From NCBI GenBank assembly GCA_000231825.2, contig JH720296.1:1679775-1743774 (forward strand): DNA of 64,000 nt. The letters run 5' to 3'. Position numbers and translations under genes: made by a program. Below the pieces are notes generated by a model. The model was not told the DNA's origin. It was given only the letters and a program-made list of their open reading frames with translations, and ran no database searches. Origin of the DNA: Tetrahymena elliotti 4EA. Its lineage: Eukaryota; Ciliophora; Oligohymenophorea; Hymenostomatida; Tetrahymenidae. Positions 51,131-63,632 of the stretch are shown one piece after another (the stretch's first letter is position 1; the number at the start of each line of letters is the position of its first letter).

Positions 51131-54100
51131 TCAGGAAGCATTATTAGAAAATGTTCCCATTTGAGGAGATTGATCAGGAGAGTCATAATTTTAGCGTAAT
51201 TTCAATTGATTATTACTTTATTCAATTCCTTAAGTATTTATATTAAAGTTATTGGTATTATTATTAAATTTAGATTTTTTAGTATCTTATTTAAGAGCAT
51301 CTCCAAATCCTAATCCTTTTGATAGAGACGGTGAGCCAACAGAACGAGGTGTGTTACTTTAGCTTCCATGATCTATAGCTGTGATAAGAGCATAGTAATT
51401 CTCGTTCATTTTAATATCATACGAGGCTAGCTAACCCATTTGTTTATATTAGTTTATATATGCATCTTAGAGAGGATCTAAGGTTTCTATAGCAGCTACT
51501 TTTAAAGACCTAGAGTTCTTAAAGCAGCATGGTAAAATTTTAGATAGGACCCCTGATATTATTTTAAGTATAGCTACATCTGCAATGTAGAAAGCAAGAA
51601 TTAATGCTAACAAGAAAAATAAATAAATTGAAGAGTAAGTTCTATCAACTACAGGTTAACTTTGAGAACTCGATATTGCTACTTCATATACACCTGCAGA
51701 ATTTAATTTTTCAGAAATTGAAGATGAAATTTAGGAAGAACTTCTTGGAAATATTAGTGGTGATCCATACATGTATATTCCTACACCTAAATGGAATAGC
51801 AATGACCAGGGTATCAGCTTAAGCATAGAATTATTCAATAATTCATCATAGGCAGGAGGTTTTTTATGCCATCTTAGAAGCATATATTTAAATACCCAGT
51901 ATTAGCTTGTTAATGAAACAGCTGCACAAGGTAATAGTAATGGCTGACCAGCAGAGTAAAACAAGCACACAAAAACAACATTCATAAAAGAAGTATAGCG
52001 AGCTATTAAATTGAATTCATCTCCCACTAAAAGCTAATTCATTTCGACTTAGATTACTTTTTTCTTTGCTGATCTTTGTCTCATACATTTTTTGATAGGA
52101 ATGATTATCAGTTAAATTACGTGAGGGAACAATGTTGAGAAGATCATAGTTAAAACCATTTTCTATCCTACTTTGACATACCAATCTCTATCAAAATCAG
52201 CAGAAAATGTTTAAGACTTTTAACTTTGAAGATCTTTTAGAGGAGGGATAGGACTTGTAAAGTAAACAGCAGTTACAAAGCCAAAAATGTCAGATTGTAG
52301 CTATTTTTTATAAAATAGTTAATTATATGTTTAATTAAAAAGTATAAAGTTACTATTAGAGTAAGAATAGCTGTATTGATGAAAACACAGATGAAAAGTA
52401 AGATTGTTGATGTAGTTGTATCAGATGTTACATTTGGAAATCTTAAGAAGTTAGAAAGTTTTTTGATAATACCAACTAAAATTGCATTGACAACAACAAT
52501 TGCAGAACTTGTAGCAATAGTCAGTGCCTAAACTTGTAAATAAGAAAAGTATGTACTCCAGCAAAAGTCCTTTATTTAGCTGTTTTCAAACATTTCTTGG
52601 ATACTAATTGAAGTGCAATAGCAGTATTTTGATTAAGTGGTATCTATTTATACAGCCTATTAATAGGTATACTTATTAGATGGACAAGAAGATGTTTTCT
52701 ATTCAGGCTAAGCCACATTTGCTACTATCAGAGTAGAAAGAGTTACCAACATGACACACAAAATGATGAAGAACACAGCTACTGCTCTTAAGAACCTGCT
52801 TCCTTTATTAAAAATAGCAATTTATTATTATGAATTAAGAAATTAAAAAATAAAGTAAAAGACTATTCTGAAATAAGATTTTTAAAGATTAGCAATCATC
52901 ATTTTGAAAAAAATATACTTCAATCACATAATTACTTTGACAAAAATAAACTGCTAAAACTCAAACTATTTTGATATTTTACTTGATACATTTAAGAAAA
53001 TTTGTATTTTAAATGAAAAATTTCTTTTTTTTCTTATTAAATTGAATTAAAAAATATTATTTTACCTGATTTAACATCCAAGTTTTCCCATTTGATATTA
53101 GACGGCTCATCTACATGGGGTTCAATTAGAGGAATGTACAATCCTCTAAATTTCAGGTCTTAGGGCATACGAGGTCTTAAGCAACATAGAATAATTTTGT
53201 AAATCCAATGTGGATGATTGTATTTATAGTAAACTTCAGTGAACTGCCTCTTTTACTCAAAAGTGTTAAAAACAACAAAAGCAGAAAGAGTTTCATAAAA
53301 CTTGTACTCTGCATTTCCTCCTAACTTCTTTGTTACAATAACATCTATTTTTTCTTAGAGTACTTTTAGTTAGAACTCTTTCTCTTTTAAAACATGATTA
53401 TAATCTTTATTCATTATTTCACATTTTTTCTTTTCAATAGATATTTTTTCAATGAGCTCTGCTTCCTTTCTATGCAAGTAAAGAGTGTCTTTAAAATCTT
53501 TGCTGAATGATATTTCCATAACTGTCAATTCATCTCCAAATTTTGTGTATTTTTTCATTACTTTTTAAATGAAGACTTTCAGCTCATTTTAGTCTATTGT
53601 ATTTCTAGGGAGACCCTTTATTTCTACACAGTATTAACTTGGTAAAATCATTTTCTTCTAATGATTAATCTGATTGGTGGAAAATCTCTTGTAGTAAAGA
53701 ATAAATAAAAAGAAGATAGAGCTATAGATTATATCCGGGATCCACACATAATACTTCCTTTTAGACTAAATTAATAAGAAATAAAACTTTAATGTTATTT
53801 TGTATGAATAATCAAAATATAAAAAGTAGAAGTTTTCATTCAATAAAATAATACTTAAGAATCTACAAAGCTATTGATGCTGTCTTCATTTTTATTTTAT
53901 ACTTCCTATTTTTCTGTAGCAGTAGCTGTACTACTTGGTATTGTGAGCTGTAGTTAAGGTTAGTTTGCCAATGAGAATTTGCTCAAACTAAAAAGGCCAC
54001 TTGAATTTGTGATTCCATCTCCAGTAAAATTAGAATAGTAAGTTGGAATACAAATTATGGAAGCTATCCAAAATAATATTGCCACTTTCTTAAGTAAATC

Positions 54101-54328
54101 AAAATAAAAGAAAGTTCCAATACCATATTTCTTCAAAGAAGAAAGATCACAATACAAATCAAAAGGTTTTGGTTCACCAGAAGATTTATCTACAATCAAA
54201 TATTTTTTCACTTATTTTTGAGCTTCATTCCAATCTGCCTTTTAATATTTTGTTCTCTCTATCTCCGAAAGTTCAGATTGTGCAATAGAGACATCACAAA
54301 TGTTGGTTTGAAAATTTTTTGGTAGCAT
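51131..54328 (-). CDS. OSCA/TMEM63 (CSC1-like) family membrane protein
   Basis: Four exons, 54328-53855, 53765-53066, 52802-52354 and 52300-51131 (introns 89, 263 and 53 nt), 2793 nt, 930 residues, TGA stop. Members are mechanosensitive or osmosensitive cation channels related to TMEM16. Two early hydrophobic segments (VAILFWIASIICIPTYY; IIYSSIFFLFILYYKRF) precede the cytosolic insert that begins at LPSQYCVEIKGLPRNTIDQ, the RNA-recognition-like fold of the family, with a charged helical hairpin and a YKYNHPHWIYKI...LRPRMP segment. The C-terminal half has many helices: FLRAVAVFFIILCVMLVTLS, LLFICVFINTAILTLI, VLTMIFSTLFPHVIQLIII, FMNVVFVCLFYSAGQPLLLP and YLFFLLALILAFYIADVAIL. The cytosolic tail is S/N/Q-rich. 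Ion selectivity cannot be read. Located at plasma or contractile-vacuole membrane by inference only. Confidence 0.85.
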
Positions 54329-55692
54329 TTTAAACTTGTAAATACCACGACTGAGGAGTGATTGGTTTTGACAGTACTTATTTTTAATATCTCAATAACT
54401 CTTAATTCTACTTTTGTTTTTTAATTTAATCAAAGTTATACCAATTATTTTAATTGGCACTAGGAGATTGAAAATTAATACAATGAGTTAAATGAGTTAG
54501 AGCAAATTTTAATAATTAATTAACTCCGTGAGTTATTTATTCTTTTTACCACCCATACTAACTGACTACTTTAATAACATAGTAAGATTTTTACTTCAAA
54601 CATAATTTAAAGACTAATCAATAAAGCGATTTAAATTTTTTTTCTCCTGAAATTTAAAGCTGACTAAGTTTTAGTTAAAACATTAATCAGTATTTAAAAT
54701 AATCAAAAGTTAAATTCATGTAAAGAAAAATTTTGTAAGTAAATTTCGAATAAATAGTCTATGCCAATAATTATATATTTTTAAATAATTTATCTATTAC
54801 TTTTCTCTTTAAGACCGGTAATTTATAAATATATAAAGTAATGATTAACTCTTTAGTTTTTTGATGATTAATTTAATTACATTCAAAAGGTTTATTTTTA
54901 TTGATCAATTGAATTCAAAATATAAAATAAAGTAAAATTATGTATAAAAATGTATATAGGTAAGTTTAATAATAATTAATATATTAGAAATAATTTTAAG
55001 GTTTTTAGAAGTCTAAATTTAGATTTTAAGGAAGTAAAAAATCTAACTCAAACTCCAATCTAATTTTTGTTTTTTTTTAACAAATTATCTTCGAGACAGT
55101 TACTGCTTGACTATTTTTACTTTCACTTTTTTAACCAGAGTTAATGAAGCTAAATTCGAGTAAAAATGTACTCAAAAAGTACTATTTAAGTTAAAGAACA
55201 TGATTAATTGGTTGTTCATACATTGGAATAACTACTTTTGAGAGCAATAATGTTAATGTTATTGATTAATAATAAATATTAAATTATGGATTGTATGCTA
55301 TAAACTTATGGAATAAAAATATTCGAATAAATTATTCTTTACTTCTTCAATTATTTATTTTTTATTATATTTTAAAGTAATATTTTGTAAATGAATTCAG
55401 TTAAGCCAGTAAAGAAATTATTAGAAAATAATTATGAGTTGGTTAGTAGGATTAACTGAAATCATTTTTACTATTATAGATCTTATTATATTATTAATAT
55501 TTATTTTTTATTGGACATTTTGTGCTGTTTGTTTCTGCTCAAACCTTTCAACATGTGAAAGAGAAAAAATTTTTTAATTCTTATATATAAAGTATTCTTC
55601 TAAGGTTGTTATAATATATCAATTATTAAGGTTTTTTTTCAAGATGATAAAAATTATTTTTGTTTATTTATTTAGAAGGAAAAGAACTTTCC
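54329..55692. other. AT-rich spacer
   Basis: Upstream of the OSCA-like gene and downstream of the CXC-domain gene, both minus strand. Mostly featureless A/T; a plus-strand candidate small gene at 55391-55670 is listed separately. Confidence 0.45.
55391..55670 (+). CDS. Possible small two-exon membrane protein
   Basis: A first coding-like stretch (MNSVKPVKKLLENNYEL) starts at ATG 55391-55393. Read straight on it hits TGA at 55457, but an intron from GT at 55441 to AG at 55482 would join it to an open hydrophobic frame (YLFFIGHFVLFVSAQTFQHV). A different donor, at 55445, joins it to a second open frame with Trp and Cys residues. Either would be a small single- or double-pass membrane protein. 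Size and hydrophobicity resemble small ER or mitochondrial subunits, but no family is recognised, the end is unclear, and the run is inside DNA convergent with the CXC gene. Confidence 0.25.
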
Positions 55693-58600
55693 TCAAGATT
55701 TATTAACTAGATACTTATTATCAGCAGGAGAAATCTCGTTAAAGAACGAAGACAGGGCTTTTTATTTTTCATTAAATTTTAATGCTTTACGTTTTGTTGG
55801 TTTTTTATGGGTGCTGAAATCTTCTTCATATGGTTTGCTAACACTACCGATTGAGTCTTTTTTGATAGTTGAAGGGAATTCAACATCAATATTATCTTTT
55901 TGTAAGGAGTTATTATTATACGGGGATTGCAAATGATGCTATGCGAATGAATTGCTGTTCATCATTTACCCACCTTCTTTTGCAAGTTACTGTATTGCTG
56001 TTGGAGAAACTTACATAGCATTATTATTATATGGAGATTATAAATATGAAGAAGGAGGCTATACTTGATAATTAGAAACACTGCTTTGTTCTTTCTTCAT
56101 GCTTTCAATTTTATTTTCACATTCAACGCACTAGCAAAGACTGCTGCATAATACACCGTTTTGATGACAGACACAGTATTTCTTTTAACAATGAGAATTT
56201 TTGCAATGACAACCCTTGATATGTGAATTATTTTAGATGACTGGTAAAAAGGCGTCTTTAATACGTTTCTTTTTCTTTTAAATAGCCTTTTGACGTTCAT
56301 CTTCATACTCAGGTTTATTGTGACATTCTTCACACTTGCATTCACCTGTACAATAAAGACCAGCAGCGAAACAGTCACAATATCTTTTAAGACATTTACT
56401 GTTTCTACAATTGCAGGGCTTAGCTTCAGATGTATTTTTATCAGAGCCACTTTTACTGGAAGTTTGATCATAATCAACTTCCTATGGTTATTTGCTAGCA
56501 GTGAATTGATTGTTATCTCTTTAGTATCTATTTTTTTATTGTGATAAATTATTATTGTCTCCATTTTCATCTTCTGATTCATCAACTTCTTAGTCTTCAT
56601 ATTGATCTTCATTGTTTAATTAATCAGCTTGCAATTTTTTAGTCTTAGAAAAAGTACCATAGTTATAATTAACTTGGTCTTAACTGACTTATTGTTGAAT
56701 ATTGAGTTGATTTAAGTTGCTATTTTCATCCATGATTTTAGTAGTTGTGCTTGATATCATGGAAGAAGCATTGCTAATACGGGGAGCTTTTCTACTAACA
56801 GCAGTATTTTAAGAATCACGACGGGCAAATTTGTGATTATCTTTTTCTTATTTTATATTAATTTCTTCTTCTTCTAAAATCATATTATCAGAAGATTATT
56901 CTGAGTTGAGTGCTTTGTTAAATGCAATACTGGCATTTACAAATTATGATTACAAGGTAGTATTTTTATAGGTAAAGGTTTCTTCGCTATCTTGATTTGT
57001 TGGGGTTTGTTTGGTGCTTCTTGCTTTCTTTTTTTGGATGCGCTTGGATGGAGTAATTTTACTTTTTTTAGCTGATTCTTCAAGTTATTCAGATTCCTAT
57101 TCCATACTAGACTTACTTTTGCTACTCTTTCCTTTAGATAATTGGATTACAGTGTTACTAGCACCAGTAGTTGAAGTAGCATTTTAGTTTTGTTTTGTTT
57201 GGTTTCCTGTATTTTGCTAAGGTTCATTTTCATTAGGTTAAAATTCAGAGATAACAACTTATTAAAATAGATTTCTAACTTAAAATTCATCTTTTTTATT
57301 TCCAAATTCATCTACAGCTTACTGATTTGCCTATCCGGTAAATCTATAATTATAAAAAATAAATATAAGATATTGAATGAGATAATTTAAATTCCTTTGA
57401 AATATTAAATCTTTTACTGAATCGATTTGAATACAACAATATTAAAAAAGTGGGGGCAAGTAATATTGAATCAATTTAGAAAATGTATAAGAAATATTTA
57501 ATCTTCTGATGAATAAAAAAAGAAACTAATGTTTAATTAAAAAACTATTTGTTTGATGAAAAGATAAGATATTATTCAATCAATTTTCAATTCTATTTAG
57601 TAAGATATTTGTTCTATCAATCTTTTAAGATATTTGGGATTTAAATAAATAATTTAGTAGGATTTGAAGTAGATGAATAAATTAATATAATGATTAATTA
57701 TTTTCTCTATAAATTGAATATTTATTTATTAATAAATTGATTGATTGACTGATAGATAAATGATTCTCCCCACCTTAATTAATTGCTGTAATTATATTCA
57801 TTTTTTTATTAATCCTTGCTAAATCTACAAATTCGCTTGTTAATTTTTAAATTTAAGAAGGAAAACGATTTGATATTCTCTCGTTCCCAAATATATATAC
57901 GTTAAACACTATTATTTTTAATTAAAATCAAAGGAGAAGCAAAAACAAAATTCAAGAAAACTCCTATTTACTTGTTTTCCGATTTCTATAAGATGATATT
58001 TTATTGGATTTTGGGACCAGTTTGAGGAGTCTTGCTGTAATAGTAGTTATTGTAAGGTTAGTTGTATCCTTAATGATCCATGTAGTGAGGATATTGGTGT
58101 CCGTTGACATAGTCATAGCTGTAGTAGGGTTATTGGGGATAGTAGAATCCATAGCTAGTATATTAATAATTGTTGTAATGATCCATTTGGTGTTGGCCAG
58201 GGTGGGGATGTTGAGGGTGCATGTTATTATTAGTATTATGGTGGTTGTTATTATTGTATCCATAATTGCTTGGGATTTAGTAATTATTCTAGAAGTGGTC
58301 CATATAGTTCATGTCATTACTAATTTAGAATTAAAATTAAATTTTACTAAGACTCATTTTTTAAATTTTAATATAGTGAAATTCTTTGTAGATAATATAC
58401 TAAAAAGCATATTTATAAATTAGATAGGGGGTTATTTTTGAATTTAAAGGAGAAGTATAAGAAGGAATATTTTTGCTTATACTGCTTATTATAGTACTGC
58501 TGGAATAAAAGAAAATATGCTTACTAGTTATCGTTGTTGGCTTTAATAAAGCTGTTTTCTTTGTCATTATTGACAAGGTGACTTGAGTTTATTCCCAAAG

Positions 58601-58739
58601 CAAATGTGTTGTATATCTTCTTTGGAGTTTATTCAACTAAGCAATCTATGTTATTGTAAGAATCCAATTTATTAGAAATAGCATAGTTAAAGGAACTTGG
58701 ATTGTTGCTTCCACCATATTGGTTATTCAGATTGCTCAT
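55693..58739 (-). CDS. CXC-domain (tesmin/TSO1/LIN54-type) DNA-binding protein
   Basis: Three exons, 58739-58525, 58319-57972 and 57343-55693 (introns 205 and 628 nt), 2214 nt, 737 residues, TGA stop. Cell-cycle transcription factors of this family bind the CHR element as part of MuvB/DREAM; in animals this is LIN54. Two CXC repeats lie at ~495-610: [18 protein letters not shown]...C-x-C and [17 protein letters not shown], joined by a ~35-residue spacer with a [10 protein letters not shown] basic helix. Both contain the Tyr before the Cys (KRYC, KKYC) that contacts DNA in LIN54. The second exon (about residues 72-187) is nearly all Tyr, Asn, His, Gln and Pro (YYPQQPYYSYDY), i.e. prion-like. 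The linker before the CXC domain is acidic and Lys/Ser-rich. The start was chosen because [10 protein letters not shown] lies in frame across both introns. In ciliates the family controls mitotic and meiotic gene programmes; that role is inferred. Confidence 0.88.
57344..57971 (-). other. Long intron (628 nt) of the CXC-domain gene
   Basis: GT at 57971-57970 and AG at 57345-57344 on the minus strand, more than ten times the typical intron in this window. Mostly A/T with short tandem words (TTTATTAATAAATTGATTGATTGACTGATAG around 57724-57753). No frame inside. Confidence 0.7.
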
Positions 58740-60649
58740 GATTGACTAGAATTGAGAAATGTGGAATTCTTTAGTTGTTACCTTCTAATAGTTTGTGTTG
58801 TTGTCTGTAGAGCTTCAATAATAGAAGTTAATTAGTAATTTTGCGCAAATAGATTTTGTTATTATTATTTGATAAGAAAATAATATCTACAAGAGGAATA
58901 AACAATTTTTTTGTTTTTTCTTCCTTATTTTTTAAAAATTGCGTATTTATTATTTTTTTTCGAATTTTGATTGATTATTAATTCTTCCCAAAGAAATTTT
59001 TAAATAATCAAAATCTTTATATCTTGCTGATCAATTTATGGATTCATAATAATTAATCATTCATTTCATAATATCGGCATTCCTTTAGCTATTAGAAATA
59101 AAACTCACACCCACATACACTTGCTTACTAAAACTAAGAAATTAATTAATAAACATATTAGCTTCTCAAGGATAACTAAATTATTGATAATATATCTATC
59201 TATAGCTAAGATTTACAAATAGATAGATTGATAGATAAGTCATATATGAATGAACCTTACAAATAAAAATATTACCTTAAAATACAAACAATTTTTTTGT
59301 TATTAGCAATAAAAATAGATAAAACTTACGATTTACTATTTCTATTATAATTATTAAATCTTTTTTTTGCATGCTTTCATGATAATAACTTACTTTATAC
59401 CTGTAGTAATTTACATTATTTACAGCATATTATTGGAACTCCTAGTTAATATATCCTTAATAAGATAACTTTTTAAAATTTATTTTTAATTTATTAATAG
59501 GGCTTAACTTAGAATTCTATTTTATCATATTATGCTAGATAATGAGCATCCAAGTACTTCATACCATACTAACACTCTACTTACTATGTAAACAATACTA
59601 CAACTGATTGTTACAATAAGTAGCATTTTTGTTTAGAAATAAAAAGTCTTTGTATTTTGTATGTGCTCTTTTTCATTATTGGATAAGAAGGAAAAAATTT
59701 TAAAAATTCAAATAATTATTCAAAAATTAACAAGGACATGTCAAAATTTTTATTGATGAGATTACATATAGTGAATATTTAATAAATAAATGTAATTACA
59801 CATAAAAAAACAAGAACTTTATTTTGTAAAACCCTTACAAAAACAATAAATTTACACCAAACTTAAATCTCTTAAGAAAATTTAATCGCGTTTTTTCAAT
59901 GAGAAAACTTAAATGTAAAAATTGACAAATTCTTTCATGTAACAATTATCAAAGGCATTTCTTAAATTCTAAATGCAAAATCAAAAAATAAAAATAAAAA
60001 TAAGAAGATCCACAAAACAAATAAATAGAGTCAGTTTTAGCCAAGCAGATCCCCATAAAATAGAAATAATTCACAACTTTCTAATAGTCCTACTAAAAGT
60101 AATAATGTTAATTTTTATTAAGTGCTTTGTGGTAAGCGGTTTTTTATTATAAAAAGTAATAAATAAAGTAAAATATTTTAAAAATAGATTATTTTACACA
60201 TAAAATTAATTCTATATTTAGAGGGAATTCACTTGAACTGCCTTTGATGTTTCTTTTAGATCTTCTAAAATAAACAAAAATTGAAAAAACGTAGTTACTT
60301 TTTAAAATTTGTTAAGCATGTTAAGATAATAAATAATTGTAACACCAGAGTTAAATTAAGACCTTTGCTCTATTTTTTTAATAAAATTTATGATTGAAAT
60401 TTAGGAAAACAACAAACAAACAAAAGAAACAAACCCAGATAAAATTTTAATTTTGGTGCTAATTCATGCAGATTTTTAAATAATTACTAATTTTTTCTTT
60501 CCAAAATCTTCAATTAATCAAAATCATTCATCTTCAGAAATTTACTGCATCATTTCTTGGCTGAATTATTGTTAAAAATTAATCTTGTTAATCTATTAAA
60601 AAGTTATTTACTCTTCCAAAAATAAAATCCATCAAAACCCAATTTGCTT
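58740..60649. other. AT-rich region upstream of the CXC-domain gene
   Basis: The first few hundred bases presumably hold the promoter of the CXC-domain gene. Includes repeated GATA-like words (ATAGATAGATTGATAGAT, 59218-59235). The rest is A/T-rich with no frame, repeat family or RNA gene that I can support. Confidence 0.45.
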
Positions 60650-61108
60650 TCAACTCTTTTTTTCAATTTCAAAACAAAAAAAATCATGATTGAAAAGTGA
60701 TTCTTTGAATTAATTATTATTATATTTATCACGTTGAGCATAAATATAGCTCATAGATTCTTGAAAATCAATATCAAATTTACTGTCTTTAGCCCATACC
60801 TTTTAAGTAGTACTACTATACTATAAATTATATCAAAATCTTCTCTTTTTTAATAACTTTTTTAGAGATTCTTCTACTTGTTCCAAAAAATCTAATTTTT
60901 CTTTTCTAAAAAAATTTAAATTTTGAGAGACTAAGTTGTTGGTGATATCAATTCAGCAAAAATTATGGGCATTTACATTTAAAAATTTGCTAAAAAATAT
61001 GTTTTTTAGAACTTTATCATAGAGCAAGGTCAAATTTTTAGGAGAGTTCTTCCATATATTAGATAGAATTTTAAAATGTTAAAAGAAAGTTGGAAAGCAA
61101 AAATCCAT
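60650..61108 (-). CDS. Possible small gene or degenerate gene, minus strand
   Basis: An ATG at 61106-61108 opens MDFCFPTFFQHFKIL and IWKNSPKNLTLLYDKVLKN; an intron of about 170 nt (GT after ...KFLN, AG before YSSTTQ) would join it to KVWAKDSKFDIDFQESMSYI, YAQRDKYNNNQFKES and a TGA at 60650-60652. The last part looks like genuine protein. Without the intron, two TGA codons interrupt it. The same DNA also reads plausibly in a second frame, and a third frame continues beyond the stop (VESKLGFDGFYFWKSK), so this may be a decayed gene or a coincidence of AT-rich DNA. Confidence 0.3.
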
Positions 61109-63632
61109 TAAAATTAACTATTTTGATTAAGATATGCTAATTAGAAAATAATTTGATTGATTTTATCAGTTTTGTCAATAATACTCAGACTGATTAATAA
61201 TGCCTGGGATTATAAGTCACCAAAAGTTAATCAAAATAATTGATGTTCTACTCATTTACTTTAATTTACCACTGTTCCTACCAAATAATAAAATAAGAAA
61301 GAAATTCTTTAACCACAATTAGTTTTTTATTGAGGCAGAGCTAACTAACTAAGCTAAAGATTAGAAATCTTGAATTAAAAATTTATTCATATAATTTATT
61401 TCTACTATTTTTATTATTTAAATCCTGTGTCCATTTAATGAATCTTTTCTTTGAAACCTTAAAAAATATCTGATAATTCTACAAATAAAACAATTTTACA
61501 TTTTTAAAATAAAGATTATTTCAAAATGTTGAATATTTCAGTAAGCTCTCTAAATTATTTAAGCATTTAAACTTCTTTATTTTTAAATAGTTTTTTCAAA
61601 AAATAATAATAAATGTTTTCTGGCTTTCTACAAATAAAAAATGCTAAAAACAATATAACCATTTTTTAAATTGAAAAAGGGATATCTTTCTTTATGAATA
61701 CTTTGGGTGTTAAATGTCTTAGAAGAATACCTCATGATATTTGTTACTTAAACATATTTATAATTTCAAGCCTCTTTAATTGGAAATTGCTTATAATACT
61801 TCATCTCAATTCTATTGCTTTGCTACATTAAAATTTAAATTTACATAGAGTATATTCAATTTGTTCAGAGATGTGAGGGTATTAGGAGTATTTCTTTTTC
61901 ATAAAATAAGAAATATTTTCACATTTCCAAAAATTGGAGCTATTCAAGAATTACAAAAGATTAGCTTTCTAATTAATTGGAAAGTAGTGATAATTTAATC
62001 GAAAAAAATAAGAAGAAATAGATCAAAGTTTATTAGCTTTATTTTTCTATTTTATCTTTGCAAAGAGTGGTTATAAATGAAAGAATAATTCTGCCTTTGT
62101 TGTTGAATATTTTAAAAATAAAGCTGGCTTTTATGAATAACTTGAATAGAATTTCTAGTTACAACTTTTATTTTTTAGATGGGTTCTAATTAATATTTTT
62201 TCATCATGTTTTACTAAATATGCTTTCTACCTTTTTAAAAAATTTAAATATTCAATATCTTTATGTACTCTTCTTCTTATGTTTTGAAAATTTTAATTTT
62301 ATTTTATTTGGCTTTCAAAAAAAAATCATAAAGACAATAGATTCAGAAAAGAAATAGTAAATTTCATGAAAAATGTTCAATCTTTAAAAGAAGAAATGTG
62401 TGCCATATCCTTTTTCATACACTTTTTTGATCCCCATCATCTTGATAAAAATTTTTAAATTATGTTGAGAAAGCTAGTGCTTAAAGTTGATAGAAGAGTT
62501 ACAAAAATCAGCTGTTTTCAAAATAATTAGTGAAATAAAATTTTTTAAAGAGGTAGTTACTCTTAACTAATGATAAGTTCTGTAATAAAAATGATTTTAT
62601 TATTTTAACTTAACTTAATAGCATACTTTATTTTACAATTTGAAAATATTTCATTGATAAAGATGTAATGTCTAAACATATTTTCCTTCACACTTGTTTT
62701 TTTTGTGCAAAAAAGCATAATAATCTAAAAAAGAAGAATTTTTTAAGAAATTATTTTTACATTTATGATAGAGTACAAATAAGAGCTATTAAAGAATGCA
62801 ACTTAAACTACCTAAATTATGCTAATATTCTTTATTCACCAAGCTTTTTTTTTTATTTTAAGTCTCAAATTCTAATTCAAATTCTTTTTTTTTTGAGTGA
62901 TTTAACTAATTTTAGAAATATGTCCTAAAAGCTACCTATTTACTTCAGTAATACATAGAGAGTTGATCTACAATGAAAGACTTTTATTAATATTTTCTAA
63001 AAAAATGAGTATCTTTTAACTTATTTAAGTATTAGACAAGTATATTTAATGCTTTGTGATATTACCATACTTTTTATTTATTTATGTTTTATTTGAAGAA
63101 AGAAAATAAAGCAAATACTTTAAAATATAGGATTTAGTTGATAATCTAAAGCTAATAAATTTCTCTCAAAAGTATTCTATCTATACTATTTTATTTTTCC
63201 TTTTTTTTCTAGATTTAAATTGTCTCTTGCTTTTAGCATAAAAAAAGACTATTTTAAACTAAAATCAACTGAAAAAGCTTAGATTAAACCAAAAAGTTAC
63301 AGTATTTTACAAAATTTATAGTTTGCAAAAAGAATTTCTTTGAAATTAAATTCATGATCTTTAACTTTATATAAAGAAATACTTATTATTTATTATACTA
63401 GATTAATTAAAAAAGAATTAATTAATTGTTATTTCTAATTTACTTATTCTGAATCAAATAAATAATATATTCAAATAAAAAATATTTTTAGATTAATTTT
63501 CAAATCTCTGCTTTTAATCTTAAATTTAATTTTTTTAAAAAAATGGAAATTAATGCAAAAATTAATTTTCTCATAACAAAAAAGATGCTTCAATATTCAA
63601 TTTTAAGTTAAAGGCCAATTAACTTTAGTAAA
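61109..63632. other. AT-rich region with no secure gene
   Basis: Several minus-strand stretches at 61110-62450 read like protein (LTFGDLQSQALLISLSIID; PENIYYYFLKKLFKNKEVQM) but are broken by TGA about every 50 codons, which is the chance rate, and a 103-codon plus-strand frame from ATG 62668 to TGA 62976 has no recognisable features. I call none of them as genes. Confidence 0.3.

Noticed and set aside
56097..56612. 171-codon and 84-codon frames in other frames over the CXC region
   Set aside because: Out-of-frame and antisense readings of the Cys-rich CXC repeats.
58004..58423. 139-codon plus-strand frame rich in Val and Ile
   Set aside because: It is the antisense shadow of the Tyr/Asn/His-rich exon of the CXC-domain gene; that exon joins in frame to the CXC motifs.
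62668..62976. 102-residue plus-strand frame with an N-terminal FFCAKKH
   Set aside because: Length is not unusual for DNA with about one TGA per 60 codons, the second half is poly-Phe/Leu, and nothing links it to another exon.
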